Positions 14,201 to 26,200 of a stretch of 64,000 nt of DNA are shown piece by piece (the stretch's first letter is position 1; each line of letters starts with the position of its first letter). The position numbers and the translations under genes were made by a program. Under the pieces are notes generated by a model. The model searched no databases, was not told the origin of the DNA, and worked only from the letters and a program-made list of their open reading frames with translations. The stretch is taken from positions 18,292,846-18,356,845 of the forward strand of contig NC_088779.1 of NCBI RefSeq assembly GCF_954871325.1. The letters are read 5' to 3'. This stretch comes from Gordionus sp. m RMFG-2023 (Eukaryota; Nematomorpha; Gordioida; Chordodea; Parachordodidae).

Positions 14201-17200
14201 ATCTTAATTTCGCAGACATTACTGATCCTCACAGCGACAGTACCCACTTGCCACTCTTGAATTGAACCCTAAAGTTAATTTTCTACCATTTATTCTTTTA
14301 AAATCCGGACTCACACTTGGTAATGTAGGTGTACCATTATTGCACTTAAGCAAATATTTATTATCCTTATATAAACACAAATTACTAAAAAATAAAAAAT
14401 TTAATTTATGATCTATCTCTTGCTTATTAACCATGTTTACATCAAAATTGCATTTTATTATATCAAATTCTCTAATCCAATCTTGACCACATAATGGTGG
14501 TCCCTCAAAACATATGCTTTACAATTACTGACTTGACCAATGATTGTTATAGGAGAACCTTCATATGAGAACAAATTTCTCGAACAACTTTTCAATTCAA
14601 AATTTTCATAATTCGCAAGTTTTTCAAATTCTTTGATGGGTAAGAATGTCACGGAAGAACCAGTATCTATCAAAAATGAAAAATTGAGATTATTTAGTTG
14701 CATATCAATAATAAAGTCATTCATAAAATTAATATTATTTCTTGGCCTCAGATGATCAAATAATTAATATTAAAATCAAATGTCGTTTTAAATTGGAACC
14801 TTAAGATTTTGACAATATAATACTTTTTGGCCACATTTTACACTTGGCAAGCATTGGATTAGTTCCTTCAATTAGGATGTTAATGTAAAACATTTATCAT
14901 ATTTGACCATGGTAATGATAATTCATCTGATTTTGGATTTTCAGAATCAGATGATGAGGATTAAATAATAATATCATTAAATTAAAATATAAACAATAAT
15001 ATTCAAATTAATAAAATATGTGTTAAAAAATTGAAATGTGAAAAGGAAATACACAGCCGATTAAAAAATATAAATAATACTTTTTTTAAAAAAATTCGGA
15101 AATATTAAATTTTTCAAATAAATAAAAATAAATATATTTTTAAAATTGAACGAACGTTAAATTCGAACGCGTTCGTCATAAAAAAGGAACGCGTTCACAT
15201 TCAAAGTTCGTCAGAAATAAAAGGAACGTCGTTCATCATTTTTTTCAAAAAAACAAACTTCGTTACACTAAAAAGTCTATATGTAAAAAAAATAACTATT
15301 TATGGTAATATTCATTTTTTATTTATTTTGTTGCATTTTAAAATAAAATCATTTCTATACTATCAAAGTATAAGTTAAAGTCTATAATTTATGTAATAAA
15401 AATAACTATTTATGGTAATATTCATTTTTTATTTATTTTGTTGCATTTTAAAATAAAATCATTTCTATATTATCAAAGTATAAGTTTCGCATTACTAATT
15501 AATCTCTCAACACTAGCACTTGAGGGCGGGCAGTATTTAATTTTTTATACATATTTTTAATATAGGGAAAAATCATTTTTTAGATTTAAAAAACGCGTCT
15601 AGGGGATTTTCTATTATGTTAGTATCTTTTATTTCAAAAAAATTATCAGATCTGGCAACAAAAAATTGTTGCACTAGGGAATAGAGTTTTAATCATTATG
15701 GTAAATGATGTGATTGTATATTAATTTCAGACATTGTAAGATATTAATAATATTTAGATATATGACATTTAATAATCCTAATATAATTGAACTTTTAATT
15801 TAAATTTAAATTGGTATTTTTTTATCCCCCCTCTCTTCAATATGTATTATAACGAATTTAAATGCATTTGACATTTTTGTATTATGCCTTTTCCGGATAA
15901 AACGGAGATTATTTTTACCTTATAAATATAAATACAGTAAAACCTCTCACTCGAGAACGAATCTATTGTTCACGGTTATAACGATTATTCACTAATCAAG
16001 GCCAAAACTGGCTAAATAATAATTTTATTCCGATATATAAAATTATCAAATATATATATACTTATGAGTTCGGAAATTTCCCTGTTTTAATGTATATTAC
16101 TATAAATAAAAATTTAAAGGGAAGTCAATAATTTTTTTAAATAATGATTATTATTCAAAATTTTAAGAAAAATATAGTATTTTAAATGTTAAAATAAATG
16201 AAAAATACATAGCCAAATGCTTGCACTAACTATAAGACCTTCAATAAAAATTATGGAGAAAGGCTACATATTGTGCTTCCCCCCTTAGAAAATTTACACT
16301 ATGATGAATGGTAGCTCTATTGTTAAAAACTATAATTCAACGATATTTAAAAAAGGCCTTAATAAAGTTAAAATATTGATACCTAATTTTTTTAAATATA
16401 ATAATTTATTATTAATAATAAATTCAAAATTTATCATATAACTCAAATATAATTAGTATAATTAGTAAACAATTACGAAAAAAAAAATCATAATAACAAA
16501 AATAAAAGCGAAAGCAGCAGAAATTATTCCAAACCTCCTTCATCTAATCATCAGGAGAGATCGAATTAATAAAACAAACATAATTAGCCTTAAGAATGGC
16601 TATTGCGATCCTCTGCCTTAAGTAAATCCTTCGCGAGGCTTCCCAGAATTTTTCTGATTGGCGGCCAACGTCTTTAAAAAAGTTTTTAGCCAAATCACCA
16701 TATGTAGTTAAGGTGGAGCAAATGATGGGTATGAATATGTAATTTGAGGAATCAGCACTGTATTTGCTGATCTTAAAATTTTGAGCTCTGTTCAGAGCGT
16801 CCTTGTTAAAATTAGAGGGGGAGTTAGTCTAGACAAGAGAAGTACCATATTAAAAACTTTCCTTGAGACCATAGAATACGTGTGACCCCATCAGGACGCC
16901 TACTATCGGAAAATAAGCCAGAAGGCTCCATTGAGGTAGGAAAACCAGCTGAAGAGATATAATTTGATTGCATTTCAAATGTCGAGTTTGCCGGCCGGGA
17001 TTACGATTGCAATGTAAAGGATGAAGCGCCATATTGTCATAAACAGTATGACATTTGCTGCATTTATATGGTAATGAAAAGGGAATGTTGAGCCTGATAG
17101 ATAAAGCATAACTGAGCTCATGGTTGTCCAATTCGAGTTTGAGATTGGTAGATGGAATAACATCTAAAAATTCATATCCCCGATCTTTGATAAGTTCAAT

Positions 17201-20200
17201 AAATGTGGATCTAGCCAATGGTGAGAGACTCGAAATAAGGTAATCAACGGAGTTTTTTACAAGTGGTAAATCCCAATCCTTCTGCTTCACGGAGATCGGA
17301 AATAGAGTTGAGGCTGTGATGGATTTTGCCCATTCTATCTTAGCTGTATTCAAAAAAGGATCGTGAACCGACAGATGTTGGTCAATTAATATACGTGCCT
17401 GAAGGTGGCTGTCAATGAAGGCATATATTGAGATCGATAATGGGGATCTTATACCAAGGCCACCATGTTTGGAAGGAAGTGTGGCTTGATGCCAAGCTAT
17501 GTCTGTAAATTTGATATTTAAGCATTCGCTAAGGATGACTTTTATTCTGGTTTCGAATCTCACTAAATGCTCCCTCTCTAAAAATAATGGGCTCGATCGT
17601 AGGGCATAAAGGATTTTAGGTATGTTGAAGAAATTCCGAATTAAAAAAAAGGCCTTGTGAGCCGAAAGACAAGGAAGAATGCGTTTTAAATTTTCAAAGA
17701 TATCGTCCATATCGCTAAAAAAAGAATTCACTGACTCCTCAACAAAGGGAGAGCCCAAATGTGATAGATTTTTCAAGGGGACATGCTTAAAACCAAAAAC
17801 GTTTTGCGGAATTGTATTAATATCGCAGTATTCAGTTTTGATTTGATTAATTACGAGTCCGAGGCTGTCAGTAGAAGTCTTAATAATATTGATAGCCTTT
17901 ATCACCTCTGCAGATTCGCCAGAAATGACCCCATCATCAATATACCATAAGTGTAAGGGTAGCGTGCAGTCATTGTTTATTTTAGTAATCAAATCATGGA
18001 TACCAAGGCAAAATAATATGGAGCCTAGGGGATCACCTCTGAATACCTTCGGAAGAGGTTATGATATGATGGCCAAATACCAAATGTGATGGTTTCTTAT
18101 AAGACGAGAGGATATAGATGGTGAAAAGTGGGAAAAGTATTATAAATTGTGAGATTATAACTTGTCTATGAATACTATTGTAAGTATTTGTAAAATCGAT
18201 CTTTACAAGATGTTGAGCAGCTGTGGTATTTTGAGCATAAATGTGCGTTATACGTGCAGCTGCTTCACAGCCTGAGCTGGTATCAACCCCAATTTGCAAT
18301 GGAAGAAGTATATTAGATACTTGTGCAGAAATTCTGCCTGCTATTAATTTGAACACAATCTCCTACATAAAGCACCAACAGCAATAGGCCTAATATCACC
18401 ATTCTTTTTTCTCAGGGCGACAAATTTGGCTCCAAAAAAAAGGGCCCTTGCAAAATCTGGGACCTCACCATTAATTGTTGCATAATTGAGTTATTTTATC
18501 CAATAAAGAGGTTTGACTGTTGAGGATGGAAGTAGTTAAATCCAGTGACGAAGCCTCAAGTTTACTACTAGGGAAGCAATCCCTCAAGTTTACTACTAGG
18601 GAAGCAATCAAAAAAATTTTTTATTTTATTTATTAGTCAAACCATGAAAAATTAAGATTTATAAATAAGCGGAATTCCTCTTTGTTTTTGAGTAAAATGA
18701 TCAAGTACTGAATTATAAAAGTTATTACTGATTTTAAATTTTTCAATAATTTTTTTTCAATAGAAATCAAAGCTAGATTCGATAATCGATTTTGACTCAT
18801 TCTGTTTCTACAATAAGATTTGATTATATTTAAAGATGAAAACCCCCGTTCTGCACTTGTTGTTGTTGCAGCCAAAGTTAAAATGAATTTGCATAATTTA
18901 AAAAACTCTTTAAAACTTTTCATCAAATCAGTATTAATTAAAAATCCAAGTATTTCATAAACATTTTTTCTCTTTCTAAATTCATCGTCACGAAACACTA
19001 CCTTTAATTCGGTTTCCAGCTTGTGTAAGTCGAAAAATTGAGAATAAGTGTCATTTAAATTCTCTAATAAATATTTTGGGAAATTTTGATTAAATATTTG
19101 AAATTTACTAATATCTAACAATTCGACGAATTTGATATTTTTTAATGTATTAAACCGAAAATCAATTTCATTGATTATAGTATCTATTATTTTAATTATC
19201 AAATTTTTATAAAATTCTCTTGTATTAGACAATCCGGATCTATTACGTTTTTTATCTAAATTGTCTTCAATATTTTCCTTTACATTTAAATTTTTCCAAA
19301 AAACATCAAAGTTTTCTATGTTAGATTTAACTGAATTTCTGAAATCGTTAATACTTTTAAGACAATATGATACATCGTTAATTTTAGTTTGAAGTATATC
19401 AAATAGTGAATCAGATTCTGGAAAAACTTCTTAAAAAAATATAACAAAATTAGAAAATTTGCATCATTTAATATATTTAAATAGCCACGAGATGTTATTA
19501 GAACATCATTATCCCAAACAATATCAGATTCTTCATCAATCATACTTTCAAAAAAAAACGACTAGATACTTCAAATAATTGAAAACTGTTTGAACCAGCC
19601 GACCATTGTATTCCCATCTTGTTGTAGCTACTCGTGGTAATCTTTTTTTAACATATTTATCAAATTCTGCTGTACGCTTAGATGATGTACTAAAAAAACT
19701 GGCTAAACCAGATAAAGTTGCAAAAAAAACCTTACATTCTTTAATTTTGCTGCAAGATTTTGATAATATAAGATTTAACTTGTAGGCAAAACAATGAATA
19801 TAAAGTGCAGAAGGATTGACGTCTCTAATTTTTGCTTGCAGTCCATGTGAATCACCTGACATAACAGCTACGCCATCGTAACTTTGACCTATCGATTTTT
19901 TCATAATTTTCTTATCATTCAAAAATTTAATGACAAATTTTGATAAAGAATTTTCATTACGATGCATTGTAACATCAAAGAATTCAATAAATCTTTTATA
20001 TAATGTCCCGTTATTTAAAACATATCGAAGAACTACAGCCAGTTGGGATTTATTATTTATATCAATTGTTTCATCTAATATTATTGTTATAAATTCCGTT
20101 TCTTCCAATTCATATTTTTTGGTATAAGACATATGAAATGAAATTAATTATATCATTTTGGATATCACTTGATAGTCCAATAAAAGTTGTACTATTTTCT

Positions 20201-23200
20201 AAATGATGTTTTAATAGCAAATTTTCTTCCGCGAGTAAATAAATTAATTCAATATAATTTCCTCTATTTACTGAATTAGGTGATTCATCATCACCACGGA
20301 ATGCGAGCTGCTGAACTCCAAGAAAACATATAGAATTGATTAAAATTTTCAATATTTCTCTATTTGATTTAACTTTCGAATTATGCTGTTCGATTGATAT
20401 TTTGCGCATCGAATCTATCATATTTTCAATACGAATTTCTCCAAATGTTTTTAATTGAATCATCGACTGCAAATGAGCTGTTGATTCTTCATGTCGTTTA
20501 ACTGCCTTTGAAAAATTATTCATATCGAAAATCCTCTATCATTCCAAACATATTTTTCCTTTGGAAATAATAAGCATGACCAACAATATAGAGAATTAGA
20601 AAATTCACATCCAGTGAGCCATTCATATTTATCGATAGAAAATTACGAATGCAAGATTTTATTTCTTTTTTTAAATTTCTTAAAATTGGCTTTGGTCTTC
20701 CTTTTTCAATAATTAATTTTTTGGTATCAAAATTTCTTGAGCTAAATGATAATATTAATAAATTTTCAATAATACAATTACAATTATTAAACATTAATTT
20801 AAAGAAAAAAAATTTTTTTTTAAAAAAGTAAGAAAAAAAATTTAATATAAAAAATTTATTTTTCTTTTATAAAAGAATAAGCAATTTTTTATTTGCTTCC
20901 CCAATGCTTATTTTTTAATCGTAAAATTAAACAATATCATAACATGATTTTCTATTTATTTATTGAAAAAATAAGCAATAATAGATTTGCTTCCCTCTTG
21001 TATATTTTTTTTAACGTAATAAAAAAATTAACCAAAAAAATATCGTATGAATCATGATTTATTAGTATAGGAAAATAAGCAATATTAAATTTGCTTCCAT
21101 CAGGTATCCCGTCTTTACAGAGAATCTTTTATAGAGAATGCAAATATAGAGAAACCTTTATAGAGAAAACAATTGTAGAGAATGTCGTTTATAAAGAATA
21201 TCGTTTATAGAGAATGATTTTATAGAGAAACTTTTAAAGAGAAAACAATTATAGAGAATTTATAGAGAATCTCATTTATAGAGAATGATTTTGTAGAGAA
21301 TCTCGTTTATAGAGAATGATTTTGTAGAGAATCTCGTTTATAGAGAATGATTTTATAGAGAATTTATTTTATAGAGAAACTTTTAAAGAGAAAACAATTA
21401 TAGAGAATGTCGTTTATAAAGAATCTCATTTACAGAGAATGATTTTATAGAGAATCTCTTTTATAGAGAATGATTTTATAGAGAATATTTTTGCAGAGAA
21501 TTGTTTTACAGAGAATTATTTTACAGAGAATTGTTTTAGTGCGAATTATTTTATAGGGAAGGATTAATTTTATATTGAAGAATTTTACAGAGAATGATTT
21601 TATAGAAAATGAATTATTTTAGAAATAAATTTTCTCAAATATGACCATTTACCGTCTAATTCTTTTTTTTTGGCACTTATTAAATCAGATTTAATCTAAT
21701 ATAATTTATTAAAAATATATTTAAGGATATTTATTTGGAAAATCTACTCATAAGAAGCTAGGGATATTTAATCTGGAAAATCTACTCAATAAGAGGCTTT
21801 GAGTTTTTTTTTAATTACAATGTAGAATATTTTATTATTATATATATTTGATGCGAAATATCAAATACATTTAGAAAAGGAAAACATCAAGCTTAAGAAA
21901 AATTTCCAAAAAAGCAATGTCCTACACCATCACTTGGAAAGCAATAAATAAGATAAGTTGGAAAAATTAAGTTATTCACAAAAATAATAAAATTAATTCA
22001 AAATAGTTCCATAATCCAAAATATATAATTTTTATTCATAACAAATGCATATATACATTGTATATAAATATAAATTTAATTATATAATTTAAAAATATAA
22101 TTTAAACATTTAAATTAATATTGTGAGACAATGCCCTTAGGTAATCTAACATGGGCCTTGAATAGGAATCTTCGACTATTCTATATACCCGTTGAGCTCT
22201 TTCCCGATATTGTTTCTTTGAGAGTGGAGCCAATAGTCCCAAAGAATATTGCTCTAATTTATAGCAATTAAGGCTATCTTCATCTTTGAGAGCTAAAAAT
22301 TAAATAAGATTTTTAAAATATTTTAATATAATATATATTTCATACTTTTGATAAATTTCCAAATCGTTGGATGATGGGAACTTATATGGGAAGAAAAACT
22401 CCGGTGCCAACCTTCTACTGCATTGTTGGTATTTGGAGCTCGCATCAGAGTGGAATCATAGCAATTCCATAATGAAATACTAAACAATGGGATCTCCTCT
22501 CCATTGCTATCATTTTGCCTATCCATGTCTCCTCGAAGTATTCTATCAAAGGTTGGAGAATATCCCGCCTTTCTTGATAGAATTCGGAACCAACCAGCAC
22601 CTCGAATCCATGGATTATGTCATCCACTGGCACATATGCCAGTGATAATAACATCTTAATTTGTAAAGCAAAATTAGGCTCTGTCATATATGACATACAA
22701 ATTATTGCATTTTTTTGAACGGCGCGCCATATGCATTGAGACATGTGGAAGAAACATCCACGGTTATTAGCCAACGGAAAAGATTGGTTGAAAGCTGATA
22801 TGGTTGCCAATTCAAAGTCTGTCATTATAGACCTAGGATCAAGATGAATTTCGAAATTTTTAATTTTTTCGAAAATATTTAAATAATTTTGATGGCGACG
22901 CGACGCCATAAGGATATAAACGGCAGGAATAATTGTGTCGTATTTCATCCCATGGATGGTATAAATTTGTTGAAAGAGTGGAGGGCATGTTTTGAAGGTG
23001 CCATCTGCGTACCATTTGTCGCACGTTGATAGGAACTGTATATTTTTCACTGTTGAAAATATTAGGCATCGATGATCATGGTGACCGCTATCATATAATA
23101 AAAATTGTTGCCCGTTATTATTTATTTGATATTCAATAGGGATAATTAGGTCAATTAAATTAACAGGAACAGTAGGCGCCCTTCCTACTATGCGTCGTTT

Positions 23201-26200
23201 TCTTTGAATTGTTCTTTTGATTAAGGAACAACTTGGCATTCTCCCCATAGCTGCTGTAGATATATTGGTTGTTATATCCGCTATTATATTATTGGGTAGA
23301 GTTTGCGAGGTAGTTGCCTTTTCCTTTATTTGATTTATTTCTTTCCTTGCTTCAATTTCGGCAATGTCTGGAACATGATTATGCATTTGATTATGAAATA
23401 TAACTCCAGATTTTGTCCTTGCCCTTCTATTGCACTCCTCCAAGTGGAATTTAACACAACGCCAATAACTTGTATCGTTAATAAGCTTTTCTCGTTGAAA
23501 TATAAATGATTCAAAAATTAGTAATTGATTGTTTTGACTGCTTAAAATAAATTCAGCCATTAAAATTTATAAGTTTTTTAAAAAAAATTTAGATTTCAAA
23601 ATTAATGATAATTTTTCTTAAATCCTATTATATATAAAATAAAACTTAAATAATTGTAAGTTTAAACTTTTATTCAAATATAAATTTTTTTTATTTCCAT
23701 TTTATTTTTAGATTTTTTTTTCTCAACAAGAATTATATTTGTCCATATTTTCTGTGTTTTATATTTTTACATAAAAAAAAACAAGACAGACACCGTCATA
23801 TAAATTCTCGGAACCCTTGAATAAAAAAATAGTAAAAAATAATCTTAAAAAAAATTATTCACGTTCCTGATTTGTAATTGCTTATGAATAATTATGATAA
23901 TATTTTTAAGTTTCCTGTTGTTATTTTTTTTAAAATACGCTGAACAATTAGAAGTAGTAATGTTAAAATTATGAAAATATTTCCTTCTTTATCGCCTCTT
24001 ATTGAATAGATTTTCCAGATTAAATATCCTTAGCCTCTTATTGAGTAAATTTTCCAGATTAAATATCCTTAGCCTCTTATTGAGTAGATTTTCCAAAACT
24101 TTTATTATAATTTTTATTTATTTGTATTTTCATAGAGCAATTCTCAATCAAATATAAATTTTTTTTTATTTCCATTTTATTTTTAGATTTTTTTTTTCTC
24201 AACAAGAATTATATTTGTCCATATTTTCTATGTTTTATATTTTTATATAAAAAAAACAAGACAGACGCCGTCATATAAATTCTCGGAACCCTTGAATAAA
24301 AAAAAGGAAAAAATAATCTTAAAAAAAATTATTCACGTTCCTGATTTGTAATTGCTTATGAATAATTATGATAATATTTTTAAGTTTCCTGTTGTTATTT
24401 TTTTTAAAATACGCTAAACAATTAGAAGTAGTAATGTTAAAATTATGAAAATATTTCCTTCTTTATCGCCTCTTATTGAGTAGATTTTCCAGATTAAATA
24501 TCCTTAGCCTCTTATTGAGTAGATTTTCCAGATTAAATATCCTTAGCCTCTTATTGAGTAGATTTTCCAGATTAAATATCCTTAAATATATTTTTAATAG
24601 AAAGAGCTCAACGGGTGTATAGAATAGTCGAGGATTACTATTCAAGGCCCATGTTAGATTACCTAAGAAGGGCACTCACAATATTAATTTAAATGTTTAA
24701 ATTATATTTTTAAATTATATAATTAAATTTATATTTATATACAATGTATATATGCATTAGTTTCTATTAGTGCTTTGCTTTAACTAGTAGAGTAGCAATT
24801 TAAAAAAAAAACTATTAGCAACAAAGCCAGCCTTACGCCAATTTTTTTAGAAAATTTTGTCAATATTTAGTTGCTTTGTGCATTATTTTAATCTGCATGG
24901 CCCGGCCCCGATTTTTTAAAAATATATTATATATTTTTGCCTAGTTAATAATGGTGATTTAAAATATTTGGTTTTAAAATATATGGCCTGGCCCGGGTTT
25001 TTTAAAAAAAAGCTTTTTTGACCCGGCCCGTGCATTTAAAAAAATAAAATTTTAGGCTCGGCCCGGGTATATTTAAAAAAATTAAATTACAGCCCAGTCC
25101 GTGTATCCTGGCCGGATTTAAAGGGCCTGTAGGTCTCTGATTTATAGTGCGCGTTTCTAATTTCCCTGATAAATCTGATTTTACCAAATCTATTGCGAAG
25201 AGAATCTACCCTGGGAATTTCATACGATTTCGCCAAAATTTTTTGTATTTAATAATTTATAATGAAAATCTATATAATTTTGTAAAAATTAAGGTAAGGG
25301 CGATAGTTTGATGGGTATTTTGTTCTATTTTTTGCATTTTATTGAGCGCGTTTTATTAAATTTTAAATCTGATTTTGCCGAAAATGCATTCCAATATGTG
25401 TAGAATACCCACCCTAGAAATTTCAGAAGATTTTATATTGAACTTCTGAAGAAATTTTGATTTACATTAATCTGAAATTTATAAGTAATGTTAGTAGCCT
25501 AAAAATCAGCTATAATTTGGTTTAACCGAAAAATCGCCTAAAACTAATTAGACAAAATGTAGGGATTGGGAGCTAGGCTAATCGCCCATCTGCGTTATGC
25601 AGCACTAAGCCTAGCCTTTATTAAAATTATTTTATAAATTTATTATGTAACGATATATGACGAGTGATTAACCGAGCTCCTTAGCCGATGCCTAATTTTT
25701 GACTATTCGTTTTCGCCTATTTTTATGCTAAGCCTAATTATGCTTAGCCGATTTTTTGGCCTAAAAACTTGGCTAACCGTTTTGGAATTACCTAAAATTA
25801 ACCGATTGCGCAACATTAAGGGTGGGTATGTTACACTTATTCAGGTGCATTTCTTGCAAAATCAGATTTTAAATTTAAAAAACGCACTCAATTAATGATT
25901 TTAAATGCAAATAACAACAAAAAATAAAACAATACCCATCAAACTATCGCTTTACCAAAATTAAGTTAAGATCACTAGAGTACTGTCTAATATTCACATG
26001 GTAGAAGGGAACACTAGGGGGTGGTTAGATCAGTGGCGTAGCTACGAATTTTCCTTAGAGGGGGTCCATACATATAAAAGCTGGGGGGCTTCACCCCCAG
26101 ACCCCCTTTAACGGGCCTTCGGCCCTTTTGCCCGGCCTTCGGCCGGGTTTATCTTATAAATCATAATCATATCTTCTATAATATATAATAAATATATTTT

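Noticed and set aside
13888-14218. Continuation of the gypsy integrase tail (8685-9040) on the far side of the palindromic element
   Set aside because: No integrase-like reading in this segment, so the pieces at 8685-9040 and 14219-14724 are kept as separate fossils.
15938-16000. CAGTAAAACCTCTCACTCGA resembles a pogo/Tigger terminal repeat
   Set aside because: No inverted partner or TA duplication found nearby, so no element can be drawn.
21110-21610. CRISPR-like array of regular repeats
   Set aside because: Units are short and degenerate with no unique spacers, and the inverted partner at 26985-27387 and eukaryotic context show they are element termini.
24463-24675. Minus-strand frame encoding [13 protein letters not shown] repeats
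   Set aside because: Arises from the 39-bp minisatellite plus the antisense of an inverted transposase tail; not a gene.
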